Origin: Bacillus sp. S/N-304-OC-R1
GTDB taxonomy: Bacteria > Bacillota > Bacilli > Bacillales > Cytobacillaceae
NCBI RefSeq assembly: GCF_019749375.1
Contig: NZ_JACWFE010000022.1
Coordinates: 1 to 64,000 of the forward strand
DNA: 64,000 nt
Reading direction: 5' to 3'
The stretch's first letter is position 1; each line of letters begins with the position of its first letter. Shown one piece after another: positions 17,797-25,880 of the stretch. The notes beneath the pieces were generated by a model. That model was not told the DNA's origin and did no database searches. It saw only the letters and a list, made by a program, of their open reading frames with translations. A program made the position numbers and the translations under genes.

Positions 17797-19869
17797 ATGG
17801 ATACATTTGAACTGCCGGCTTTATTAGCTGGTCCTATAGTACGCCGGGTTGAGACCCATCAGATTGTGATTTGGATGGCAACAAGCAAACATTATGCTGT
17901 TCATCCTGAGCTTTTTACTATTGATACAGATTCCAAGCCTTTTATATATGAGCCGGTTCCTATTCAAAACGAGCAAAATACAGTAAAGCTAGGCAAAAGT
18001 CTGTTTGTTCATTTGCTAAAAATAATCCCTGCTAATGGACTTTTTCCAGCTGATCAGCTCCTAGGATATAATTTTACTTTCTCAAATAACGGGGAGTGCT
18101 TTGATTTACACGATCTTGGATTGCTTACGGCTGAAAACTCCTGGTCCATCGTATATGGTGATTTAAAGTATCCAAGCCTCTTTATAAAGGGCTCCGATCA
18201 AAATAGCCATTTCCTTTATGGCTCCTGCCGAAAGGTCCATGGTGAGGGGGATGACACCCTTATTTTGGGAGATGCTCTTGTTGAGAAGAACCATATAGAT
18301 ATTGTAAACCGGCCTAATTCACTCTTTTTAACAGGAGACCAAATTTATGCTGATGATGTGCCAGATCCATTGATCCGCATCATTTCTAAATTTTCAGAGC
18401 TTCTCATCGGAAGAAGGGAAAGTCTGCATGAATTAGATCACCGGTTAAGCCACGAGCCATTTAAGGAATCCATAAATCAGATAAATGGCAGGCAATTTAT
18501 TATGGAGAACTTCTGCCAATTCACTTCTGGTTCAGCCCATAACCATCTTATCGAATTTGGGGAATATGCTGCGATGTACCTGTTGTCATGGAGTCCCGTG
18601 CTTTGGGAATTGGCTCAGGAGTATGATCTATTCGAATCATTCCATGATGCTTTTGACAACAATCATATTTATTTCCGCTTCCCTAACACAGATTATTATC
18701 AAAAAGAGCATCTCCAAGAGAAAAAACTTCTAAAAAATCGCTATTTCGCTGAGCAAGAGCTTATTACATCATTTCAGCATTCGTTATATCGGGGAGCAAG
18801 ACTGTTAGCAAACATCCCTGTGTATATGATTTTTGATGATCACGATGTTACAGATGACTGGAATATCTCAGATGGATGGAGAAGGGCTGTAAGGCAATCT
18901 GCTCTAGGAAGGCATGTAGTATCGAATGCCTTAGCCTCTTATTGGGCATTCCAAGGATGGGGCAATAACCCTGACGCTTTTGATGAATGTTTTGTTTCTA
19001 TTATGAAGGACTACATGGACGGCCTAATAAATGGAGATATGAAAAAACATCATGACAAGTGGGTACAGCTTTTGTGGAGCTTTAATCATTGGAAATTTGT
19101 CGCTCCTACCTTCCCTAAAGCGCTTTTTCTAGATACCCGGACACAAAGAAAATTTGATCTTAAACCTAAGCCTGTAAAAATCGGCAGCATCATCGAGGAA
19201 ACGAATCCGCCGCCACAGCTAATCAATAAAATAGAATGGCAACAAAATATTAAACATCTGCTTTTTAGCAGCGGCTGGAAAAAGAATAGCCCTTTAGTGA
19301 TTGTTTCAGCTACACCTGTATACGGAATGGGACTTATAGAATCTTTCTTACACAATTATGTATACCCGCTTAAAGTATTAGGTGTTAATGTAAATACAAA
19401 ATTTGATTTTGAAGCATGGAAGTATAATGGGAAGGGCTTTTCAACCTTTCTTAACCATGTTTCCAAGTGGGAGCCAAGTCCGTGTATTATCCTTTCAGGT
19501 GATGTCCATTATGGATCAGCTGTTCATGCTGAGATAGAATTTAACGATGGACGTAAAATGGCAATCAAACAATATACTGCAAGCCCTATAAAAAATATGA
19601 GTTTTACAAAATTGTGGGGACTTCTTATGAAGATCGCTGTGAAGGCTAATACGATCAATCGGACAAATAAGGATATTTATCGCTACTGTGATCATTCCTA
19701 CTGTATTCATCGTCTCGATGAGAGGCAACAACCTGACAAGGACAAATATGTATGGATGGACAAATTAAGATATCAGCCTGTTAGCCATCACTCCATTATT
19801 GAAATACAAAATCATCTTGGTCACCTTACGTACTCCGACCAATCATGTAAAAATGAATTATTAAAGTAA
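17797..19869 (+). CDS. PhoD-like metallophosphatase family protein
   Basis: A 690-residue protein of the alkaline phosphatase D family. The N-terminal about 130 residues form a beta-rich domain (LLAGPIVRRVETHQIVIWMA). The PhoD metallophosphatase core follows with FLYGSCRK, FLTGDQIYADDVPDP, MIFDDHDVTDDW and LSGDVHYGSAVHAEI, which supply the metal ligands. No signal peptide or Tat motif is seen, unlike secreted B. subtilis PhoD, so it is probably cytoplasmic. A GGGGTGG ribosome site precedes the ATG, and I saw no Pho box upstream. It is likely a phosphodiesterase or phosphomonoesterase of unknown substrate. Confidence 0.82.
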   Translation: MDTFELPALLAGPIVRRVETHQIVIWMATSKHYAVHPELFTIDTDSKPFIYEPVPIQNEQNTVKLGKSLFVHLLKIIPANGLFPADQLLGYNFTFSNNGECFDLHDLGLLTAENSWSIVYGDLKYPSLFIKGSDQNSHFLYGSCRKVHGEGDDTLILGDALVEKNHIDIVNRPNSLFLTGDQIYADDVPDPLIRIISKFSELLIGRRESLHELDHRLSHEPFKESINQINGRQFIMENFCQFTSGSAHNHLIEFGEYAAMYLLSWSPVLWELAQEYDLFESFHDAFDNNHIYFRFPNTDYYQKEHLQEKKLLKNRYFAEQELITSFQHSLYRGARLLANIPVYMIFDDHDVTDDWNISDGWRRAVRQSALGRHVVSNALASYWAFQGWGNNPDAFDECFVSIMKDYMDGLINGDMKKHHDKWVQLLWSFNHWKFVAPTFPKALFLDTRTQRKFDLKPKPVKIGSIIEETNPPPQLINKIEWQQNIKHLLFSSGWKKNSPLVIVSATPVYGMGLIESFLHNYVYPLKVLGVNVNTKFDFEAWKYNGKGFSTFLNHVSKWEPSPCIILSGDVHYGSAVHAEIEFNDGRKMAIKQYTASPIKNMSFTKLWGLLMKIAVKANTINRTNKDIYRYCDHSYCIHRLDERQQPDKDKYVWMDKLRYQPVSHHSIIEIQNHLGHLTYSDQSCKNELLK

Positions 19870-19875
19870 TCGAAT

Positions 19876-19897
19876 AAGCCATGCAAATGCATGGCTT
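19876..19897. terminator. Hairpin between convergent genes
   Basis: AAGCCATGC and GCATGGCTT form a 9-pair stem with a four-base loop between the PhoD-like gene and the DUF378 gene. The T-run is short on both sides. Confidence 0.55.
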
Positions 19898-19908
19898 TAA
19901 GTAACTTT

Positions 19909-20253
19909 TTACTCTGGTTTGTTGGTAGGATCACCAACTTCATAAGGTCTTCTTGAAGAATTCTTCAAATCTGATAAGTCGGATTCCTCACCAAATTCAG
20001 TTCCATAGCTGACCTTCCCATAGTTTTGACGGTTCCTATCTGTAGCTGTATCTTTCTCTTCCCATTCCTTAAACAGAAGGGTTAAGCAAACTAAGCCGCT
20101 CAATCCTACAAGGCTATAAATTACTCTAGACAAAAAGGAGTCTTGACCGCCAAATATAGCCGCTACTAAATCAAAATCAAAGAAACCAATTAGACCCCAG
20201 TTTATAGCACCAATAATCGTTAGCGTTAAGGCGATTCGCTGCAATGTTCTCAT
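19909..20253 (-). CDS. DUF378 small membrane protein (YuzA-like)
   Basis: A 114-residue protein. Residues 1-65 form two membrane helices with the DUF378 signature IGAINWGLIGFFDFDLVAAIFGG, followed by a hydrophilic tail of about 50 residues (EEKDTATDRNRQNYG onward). The tail makes it longer than the bare DUF378 module, which is near 70 residues. The function is unknown. The start is ATG after AGGAGGTGTAATA. It stands alone. Confidence 0.82.
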   Translation of the reverse strand: MRTLQRIALTLTIIGAINWGLIGFFDFDLVAAIFGGQDSFLSRVIYSLVGLSGLVCLTLLFKEWEEKDTATDRNRQNYGKVSYGTEFGEESDLSDLKNSSRRPYEVGDPTNKPE

Positions 20254-20397
20254 GATTATTACACCTCCTTACTAGGCAGTTTTGAAGCTCTTCTAAATAA
20301 ATCTTAGTTCCTAAGATTCCTTATTATCATTTGTATTCAGTTCACCTTTCATACAAAAAGCATGGTTAAATTATCACATTATTTAAAAACGAAAAAA

Positions 20398-20415
20398 GGC
20401 TGGCATTATGCCAGC
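20398..20415 (-). terminator. Terminator after the GNAT gene
   Basis: On the minus strand GCTGGCAT and ATGCCAGCC form a tight stem followed by TTTTTTCG, ten bases after the GNAT stop. Confidence 0.85.
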
Positions 20416-20425
20416 TCTTTGTTCA

Positions 20426-21337
20426 TTACTGATCGCCATTAAAATTGTACACATAACATGCAACGCCATGAACCTGCTTAAATCCCTCTTGGAGATATAG
20501 GGCTTTTGCTCCTTCATTATCTGCATTTACACAAAGAATGGTTCGGTCATAGGATTTTTCTTTGGCGAATTGAAGTGCTGCTCTTAAAAGGTTCCTTCCT
20601 AATCCTTTTCCTTGATATTCCGGCAGGATTGCCAAAGGCCCAATATTCATGATTGGGGAATCTTCGAATTCATCTTTAGCCCCTCGAACAATTCCTACAG
20701 GCTTTTCTTTGTGATAAAGTATTTTCATGCCGCCTTCTAAATAGCTACTGGCAGAAATCATCTTTGAAACCATTTCCGCAGTAATGGGCGTTTCACTTCC
20801 TTTAAGATTAGCAAATCCCTTATTTCTAATTTTGCACCAAACTTCCTCATCACTGCCTGGCCTAAAAGGCCGTATTTCATAGTCTGCAGGCAGCGAAACA
20901 TTAGGAACACCCAGGTCATCCCTTACAAGCAGATAGGAATATCTTTCAACCGTAAAGTTTATCTCTTCTGCAAGTTTCATCTCGGTTTCCTGCTCCAGCG
21001 GGATAAAGACAAAAGCTTGTTCTAACTCTGAAGTATGGTTTTTAATTGCATTCAACAGCTCTTGATAATATGCCGGATCTTCTATTTCAGAATAAAAAAT
21101 TCGAAAACGGCCATTTTTTCCTCTTCGATGATAATCATCCATAATTAGAGAAGCCGCTGCATTCACATTTCCATTTTGATCGGTTATGACATAAGCAGGA
21201 TTTTCATTATCAGGTTGAAAATTTTTTAAATCCTCATCATACAGAAAAGATTCATCCACTTTATGTCTATGATTCGCGCAAAAGGCTATAAAATCTCCTA
21301 ATTTCTCGTTACTTACATATTCCGCCTTCATTTTCAT
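20426..21337 (-). CDS. Two-domain GNAT acetyltransferase
   Basis: A 303-residue protein with a degenerate N-terminal GNAT-like half (about 1-140) and a canonical C-terminal half. The acetyl-CoA binding motif A is seen in MNIGPLAILPEYQGKGLGRNLLRAAL, then LCVNADNEGAKALYLQEGF near the end. Tandem GNAT proteins of this kind include mycothiol-synthase-like and other small-molecule N-acetyltransferases; the substrate is unknown. It is monocistronic with its own terminator and a repeat element upstream. Confidence 0.8.
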   Translation of the reverse strand: MKMKAEYVSNEKLGDFIAFCANHRHKVDESFLYDEDLKNFQPDNENPAYVITDQNGNVNAAASLIMDDYHRRGKNGRFRIFYSEIEDPAYYQELLNAIKNHTSELEQAFVFIPLEQETEMKLAEEINFTVERYSYLLVRDDLGVPNVSLPADYEIRPFRPGSDEEVWCKIRNKGFANLKGSETPITAEMVSKMISASSYLEGGMKILYHKEKPVGIVRGAKDEFEDSPIMNIGPLAILPEYQGKGLGRNLLRAALQFAKEKSYDRTILCVNADNEGAKALYLQEGFKQVHGVACYVYNFNGDQ

Positions 21338-21391
21338 TCCCCGCTTTTTAATTGACTTTGGGCTGTTTCGTTTAGATTGTTGTTAAAAACC

Positions 21392-21507
21392 GCAGCTGAC
21401 ATACACTTCGCTTTCCGCGGGCGAACCGCAAGCCTCCTCGCTCGTACCTCCCTGCGGGGTCTTGCATAGCTCGCTTTCCCGCAGGAGTCTACGTGTATGT
21501 CAACTGC
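21392..21507. repeat. Dispersed repeat with inverted ends (GCTGACATACACTTCGCTTTCC type)
   Basis: GCAGCTGACATACAC at the left end is inverted at the right end as GTGTATGTCAACTGC. The body holds CTTTCCGCGGGCGAACCGC and CCCGCAGGAGTC, GC-rich against an AT-rich background. I recall this element as a common intergenic repeat in several Bacillus-group genomes. It has no coding capacity and lies between the divergent-to-tandem GNAT and kinase genes. It probably forms a stable RNA hairpin. Confidence 0.7.
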
Positions 21508-21578
21508 TGATGAGAATTTAATAACTTATCTTCCGAATAAATTACAATCTTTTAGAAAACAGCCTAATTTTAAAAAAA

Positions 21579-21609
21579 CGGCCATACACATCTATTTTGT
21601 ATATGACCG
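21579..21609 (-). terminator. Terminator after the GAF/PAS kinase
   Basis: On the minus strand CGGTCATATACA and TGTATGGCCG pair and are followed by TTTTTTTAAAA, directly after the kinase stop. Confidence 0.85.
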
Positions 21610-21615
21610 CTTGTA

Positions 21616-23703
21616 TTAATAATAAAATTTCGTATAAAAAGTAGTGCCTTCTGAACTAGTTTCAATATCTATGACTGCATTATGACGCGCTGCAATCGCA
21701 TAACATACTCCTAGCCCTAAGCCTGTTCCATTATCCTTCGTTGTAAAAAATGGCGTTCCAAGCTTTTCTAATATTTCAGGCGTGATCCCGCTTCCTTGGT
21801 CCTCAATGGCGAGCACAACACAATTATGTCCTTCTTTAAATGTTCTAATTGATAATACTTTTCCTGGGCCCATCGCATCTAAACCATTACGGTACAGATT
21901 GATTAATAATTGCCTAATCTCATTTCGATTCAACAAGAGTTCCGGGATATCATTCGTGTCCACATGAATAAACTTATTTTGACTAGCGGCGTCAATTTTA
22001 ATTAATGGCGTGATATCATGGATAATTAAGTTTAAGTCTAACATCTGTAAATCGGATGTCCTTGTATTTCCCATTGAAAGAAATTCAGTAATGATGGAGT
22101 TGGCACGATCTAGCTCTTCTATCATGAGGTTAAAGTAAACATGATGCTTTTCAAACTCCTGATCTTTTTTCAATAATTGCAAAAAGCCCCGTACCGTCGT
22201 CATTGGGTTTCGAATTTCATGACTAATGCCTGCTGCCATTTGCCCAATTAAATCAAGACTGGATAACCGTTTTAACTCCTTCTCATATTTCTTTTTCCCT
22301 GTGATATTTTTAAATAGACAGCAAATTCCATCATCAAATGGATAGGCCATTACTTCGTGCCAAGAATCATCATAGATAGAGTTTATTTCAAATTGAACAG
22401 GAATTCTTTCTATCATGGCCCGGTGAAACTCTGTGTACATAGGTGATGGGATTATCTCCGGGTAGACTTCCCAAATATTTTTGCCCAATAGCTCTTCTAT
22501 TGTTTTGTTCTTCGGTAAGTATTGATGTTTATTAATATAACTAAATTTCCATTCTTCATTTAAGGCAAAGAATCCGTCCGTAATACTTTCAATAACACTT
22601 GTTACTTTCTCATTAGCTGCAGCGAGTTCCTTTGTTCGTTCCTCTACTACATGTTCAAGCTGATCCATATAAAGGAGATTTGAAAATGTCGGAGCTGTAG
22701 CATCAACAATTGACTGGACTAGCTGAATTTTAGAAGAGGTTAGCTCTTTCCGGTCCTTTGCGGAGGAGCTAACAACGACAACAACACCTAGAACATCGCC
22801 TACTGAAACTAAAGGAATTAAGAGCAGCGCTTCAATAGCCATGTCTTTACAAACCTTATGATTGAATCGCCCGTCAGCCAGCACATCTGGAACATGGATA
22901 ACCTCTTTTGTCTCCACAACCTTGTTAATTAGCGCTTGATAATTCAGGCTAATACTTTTAGATATATCACTGCATAACTTTTCAGACCATTGACTGGATT
23001 TATTTACTCTTGTAAATTGAATTGTTTTTTTATCAGTAGCATCCAGAAAGTGAACAGCCATTTTTTTACAATTTAATATTTTATCTAAATAGAAAAAACA
23101 TTTTTCCAGGCTTTGCTGTAAAGACAAACACATTGATAATTCTCTTGTTAAATCAAGCAACAGCTGCTTTTCAGCGATATGATTTTTCTGTTGTCTAATA
23201 TTATTTGCATTTTGAATAGCTACCGCAGCCATATTTACATAAGCTTCAACACTTTGAATTTCAGATTCCGTCAAATCCATTGGAATTCCATAATCAAATA
23301 AAAATACTAAACCAAAAAACTCCTCCTCATATGAAATAGGGAGAACTAATAACGATTTTATCTTAAAGGCATTTACCACTCTCGGATCTGGGCGATGATC
23401 CTTTGATGTATCAGGTATGTAAATGGTTTGTTTTGTTTTTATAACTTCTCTCGCCAGCAAGTCTACTTTAGGATCAATAATCTGCGTTTCAATGGTTATA
23501 CCATTTATCTCTTCAGGTTTTCCTGCAAATCCCCTTAACGTTCCATCTTCTTGGGGCAGATAAACTCCTACAGCATCACATTGTACAATTTCTTCTGAGA
23601 TGGCAGTTGTTACATGCTGTAATACTTCACGCAGTTCTAGCTTCGTATTTATTATTTTTGTTATATTCGCTAGGCGAGAGTATCTCGTCTGTTCCCTAAA
23701 CAT
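21616..23703 (-). CDS. GAF-GAF-PAS sensor histidine kinase under a c-di-GMP riboswitch
   Basis: A 695-residue soluble kinase with no membrane helices. Domains: GAF 1 (about 20-170), GAF 2 (about 190-345), a short coiled segment, PAS (about 365-480), HisKA with the H-box ISHEIRNPMTTVRGFLQLL, and a HATPase with RNEIRQLLINLYRNGLDAM, IEDQGSGI and GTGLGLGVCYAIAARH. The H-box and general layout resemble the soluble sporulation/phosphorelay kinases of bacilli, but that role is only a guess. No response regulator gene is adjacent. The ATG follows TAGGAG. The leader of about 340 bases contains a c-di-GMP-I aptamer and a terminator, so kinase level should track c-di-GMP. Confidence 0.88.
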   Translation of the reverse strand: MFREQTRYSRLANITKIINTKLELREVLQHVTTAISEEIVQCDAVGVYLPQEDGTLRGFAGKPEEINGITIETQIIDPKVDLLAREVIKTKQTIYIPDTSKDHRPDPRVVNAFKIKSLLVLPISYEEEFFGLVFLFDYGIPMDLTESEIQSVEAYVNMAAVAIQNANNIRQQKNHIAEKQLLLDLTRELSMCLSLQQSLEKCFFYLDKILNCKKMAVHFLDATDKKTIQFTRVNKSSQWSEKLCSDISKSISLNYQALINKVVETKEVIHVPDVLADGRFNHKVCKDMAIEALLLIPLVSVGDVLGVVVVVSSSAKDRKELTSSKIQLVQSIVDATAPTFSNLLYMDQLEHVVEERTKELAAANEKVTSVIESITDGFFALNEEWKFSYINKHQYLPKNKTIEELLGKNIWEVYPEIIPSPMYTEFHRAMIERIPVQFEINSIYDDSWHEVMAYPFDDGICCLFKNITGKKKYEKELKRLSSLDLIGQMAAGISHEIRNPMTTVRGFLQLLKKDQEFEKHHVYFNLMIEELDRANSIITEFLSMGNTRTSDLQMLDLNLIIHDITPLIKIDAASQNKFIHVDTNDIPELLLNRNEIRQLLINLYRNGLDAMGPGKVLSIRTFKEGHNCVVLAIEDQGSGITPEILEKLGTPFFTTKDNGTGLGLGVCYAIAARHNAVIDIETSSEGTTFYTKFYY

Positions 23704-23755
23704 ATAAACGATCTCCTATCATAGGCATACTAACAATTACCATCATGTTATACAT
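23696..23755 (-). CDS. Possible 19-codon leader ORF overlapping the kinase start
   Basis: ATG at 23755 opens a frame MYNMMVIVSMPMIGDRLYV ending in TAG eight bases inside the kinase gene, in a different frame. AAAAGGA lies five bases before it, a usable ribosome site. Overlap with the kinase start suggests translational coupling if real. It is very short and unsupported by comparison. Confidence 0.25.
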   Translation of the reverse strand: MYNMMVIVSMPMIGDRLYV

Positions 23756-23902
23756 GTAATCCTTTTTCCTCTTATTTTACATATATTTCATCAATATTAA
23801 TACAAAGAATACGTTACTAACTAAATGAAACAAATATGAGGAGAGCAGCATTAACTAACGTTATAAACACCATTAAAATTTATAATTTTCTAATAAATAA
23901 AA

Positions 23903-23935
23903 AAAGTGACATTATATTAATATAATAGCCACTTT
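23903..23935 (-). terminator. Expression-platform terminator of the c-di-GMP riboswitch
   Basis: On the minus strand AAAGTGGCTATTATATTA and the reverse complement ending GTCACTTT form a long stem followed by TTTTTATTTATT. It lies about 25 bases after the aptamer and 200 bases before the kinase start, so ligand binding could set read-through. Confidence 0.75.
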
Positions 23936-23961
23936 GCGTTTGGAATAAAATCACAAACATT

Positions 23962-24036
23962 GCAACCCGGCTGTCATAGTAAAGTGAACCTTAGACCCGT
24001 AGCTTTGCGTCTTTATCTTTCGATAAATTTGCCCTA
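23962..24036 (-). promoter_or_regulatory. c-di-GMP-I (GEMM-I) riboswitch aptamer
   Basis: On the minus strand the segment begins AGGGCAAA, then TTTATC-GAAA-GATAAA (P2 stem with GAAA tetraloop), GACGCAAAGCTACGGGTCTA, a second variable arm (AGGTTCACTTTACTAT) and GACAGCCGGGTTGC. These are the conserved parts of the GEMM-I family, including the tetraloop and its receptor side CCGGGTTGC. The aptamer is oriented toward the GAF/PAS kinase. The next upstream gene (scoB) ends at 24176 with its own terminator, so a promoter must lie between 24040 and 24150. The family call is from recognition of the motif, not from a covariance search. Confidence 0.88.
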
Positions 24037-24146
24037 TATTAACATTTTAGTTTATGTTTATTATAAAGAATATTTTGGAAAAATTATAGAGTTTTTTACC
24101 TAAAAAATATTATTACTTTTATACTAATTGTATTATAAAAAAAAGA

Positions 24147-24166
24147 GAAAGGGCCTTTGCCCTTTC
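24147..24166 (-). terminator. Terminator after scoB
   Basis: On the minus strand GAAAGGGC-AAAG-GCCCTTTC is a perfect 8-pair stem followed by TCTTTTTTTTAT. Confidence 0.9.
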
Positions 24167-24175
24167 CTAAATCAT

Positions 24176-24841
24176 TTAATACGCTTCTAGCTTCACATCA
24201 TCACCGATTTCAAGCGGTGGTTCTGTTACAGCAATAATATCATCAATTGTATATCCTTTTGCTACTTCTATCAGCTTCAAGCCATTTTCAGTAACATCAA
24301 TTACTGCACGATCGGTAATAATACGGTTCACAACGTCCATGCCTGTTAAAGGCAGAGAGCATTCATTTAATATTTTGGGCTGACCATCTTTATTGACATG
24401 ATCCATTATCACAATAATTCTCTTTGCCCCATGGACGAGATCCATGGCACCGCCCATTCCTTTAATCATTTTTCCTGGAATCATCCAGTTGGCAAGATCA
24501 CCTTTTACAGAAACCTCCATTCCGCCGAGAATCGCGAGGTCAATATGGCCACCGCGAATCATGGCAAATGACTCTGCACTCGTAAAGTAGGAGGCGCCTT
24601 TTATAGCGGTAACTGTTTCTTTTCCGGCATTGATTAAATCAGGATCTACTTCAGCTTCCGTAGGATAAGGCCCTATACCGAGCAAACCATTTTCCGATTG
24701 TAAAACCACTTGCTTACCGTCCGGGATATAATTTGCAACCATCGTTGGGATGCCAATTCCTAAATTGACATAGAAGCCATTTTCAATTTCCTTTTCTGCA
24801 CGCCTGGCAATCTTTTCTCTCGTTAATTCTTTATTGGACAT
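24176..24841 (-). CDS. scoB: 3-oxoacid CoA-transferase subunit B
   Basis: Beta subunit of a succinyl-CoA:3-ketoacid (acetoacetate) CoA-transferase, 221 residues. The catalytic Glu lies in [13 protein letters not shown] near residues 48-60; [21 protein letters not shown] and [21 protein letters not shown] are typical of the family. It moves CoA between an acyl-CoA and acetoacetate or a short fatty acid in the cytoplasm. It lies 15 bases after scoA with AGAGGAGAG before the ATG, and a terminator follows. No thiolase or hydroxybutyrate dehydrogenase is adjacent, so acetate or butyrate CoA transfer cannot be excluded. Confidence 0.92.
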   Translation of the reverse strand: MSNKELTREKIARRAEKEIENGFYVNLGIGIPTMVANYIPDGKQVVLQSENGLLGIGPYPTEAEVDPDLINAGKETVTAIKGASYFTSAESFAMIRGGHIDLAILGGMEVSVKGDLANWMIPGKMIKGMGGAMDLVHGAKRIIVIMDHVNKDGQPKILNECSLPLTGMDVVNRIITDRAVIDVTENGLKLIEVAKGYTIDDIIAVTEPPLEIGDDVKLEAY

Positions 24842-24856
24842 GTTTATCTCTCCTCT

Positions 24857-25558
24857 CTATTTACTTTGAATTGTTAACCTTTCAATCTTCTTCTCTTGTT
24901 TTCCAACAATTAATTTTTGAACATAAATACTTGGTGTATGGATATGGTCTGGATTAAGTTCACCGATTTCCACCAGCTGCTCAACCTCAGCAATCGTCAC
25001 TTTTCCAGCAGCCGCGATCATTGGATTGAAGTTTCTTGCTGTTTTGTTATATACGAGATTGCCCATTTTATCTCCAATATGCGCACGCACTAATGAGAAA
25101 TCTGCTGTTAACCCTCTTTCTAGCAAATATGCCTTCCCATCAAATTCACGTACCTCTTTCCCTTCTGCAACAGGCGTTCCTACCCCTGCTGGCGTATAAA
25201 ATGCTGGAATTCCAGCACCTCCTGCACGAATACGTTCTGCGAGCGTCCCTTGAGGCACTAATTCTACTTCTATTTCACCGGAAAGAACTTGCCGTTCAAA
25301 TTCTTTATTTTCACCGACATAAGAGCCTATCATTTTCTTTATCTGTTTATTTTTTAATAGCAGGCCAAGACCCCAATCGTCAACACCGCAGTTATTAGAA
25401 ATAACCGTTAAATCCTTCACTCCCATTTCAACGAGAGCAAGGATTAGATTTTCAGGAATTCCGACTAATCCGAAGCCCCCGACCATAATCGTTGCACCAT
25501 CTGTAATATCTTTTACAGCGTCTGTAAACGATGTAAGAATCCGTTTCATAATTCTCAT
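24857..25558 (-). CDS. scoA: 3-oxoacid CoA-transferase subunit A
   Basis: Alpha subunit partnering ScoB, 233 residues. It shows the family opening [20 protein letters not shown], then [16 protein letters not shown], and the [24 protein letters not shown]oA-binding stretch. It may begin at the listed start or three codons later (MKRILTSF). It is first in the scoA-scoB operon, with a cre-like palindrome 30-45 bases upstream pointing to catabolite repression. Confidence 0.92.
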   Translation of the reverse strand: MRIMKRILTSFTDAVKDITDGATIMVGGFGLVGIPENLILALVEMGVKDLTVISNNCGVDDWGLGLLLKNKQIKKMIGSYVGENKEFERQVLSGEIEVELVPQGTLAERIRAGGAGIPAFYTPAGVGTPVAEGKEVREFDGKAYLLERGLTADFSLVRAHIGDKMGNLVYNKTARNFNPMIAAAGKVTIAEVEQLVEIGELNPDHIHTPSIYVQKLIVGKQEKKIERLTIQSK

Positions 25559-25588
25559 CTCCTTGTATCTTTTTTGCTTTCAAAAGCG

Positions 25589-25602
25589 GTAAAGCGCTTA
25601 CA
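25589..25602. promoter_or_regulatory. cre-like palindrome upstream of scoA
   Basis: The minus strand reads TGTAAGCGCTTTAC, with the central palindrome GTAAAGCGCTTAC and 12 of 14 consensus matches. The rest of the 322-base gap to the HD-GYP gene is AT-rich; a small CAGCCTAC/GTAAGCTG hairpin at 25737-25760 is the only other structure seen. Confidence 0.5.
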
Positions 25603-25852
25603 TATTATATTTTGAGAAAATTCACAATACCTATATAATTCACTTTACATGGATCATTTGTATAAGTAAAATGAATAAACGGAATAGAAACTATGAATAA
25701 AACGAATAAATATTTGATCTGAAAGGAAAAATAAACAGCCTACCAAACTTAGTAAGCTGCTCACCTATAGGTATGAATACAGGTTGAAAAGTTTTAGAAA
25801 TACATTGCATCCGAATTATTTGTTTGGACGTAATTTTCAACCTAATAAAATT

Positions 25853-25879
25853 GGGACAAGGTATCTGTCACCTTGTCCC
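25853..25879 (-). terminator. Hairpin after the cupin/HD-GYP gene
   Basis: GGGACAAGG and CCTTGTCCC form a perfect 9-pair stem directly after the TGA stop. The following AATTTTATTAG is a weak U-tract. It resembles the hairpin at 11478-11496. Confidence 0.6.
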
Positions 25880-25880
25880 A

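Noticed and set aside
25737..25760. CAGCCTAC/GTAAGCTG hairpin in the scoA upstream gap
   Set aside because: The stem is imperfect, no T-run follows, and no gene ends there, so it is not called as a terminator.
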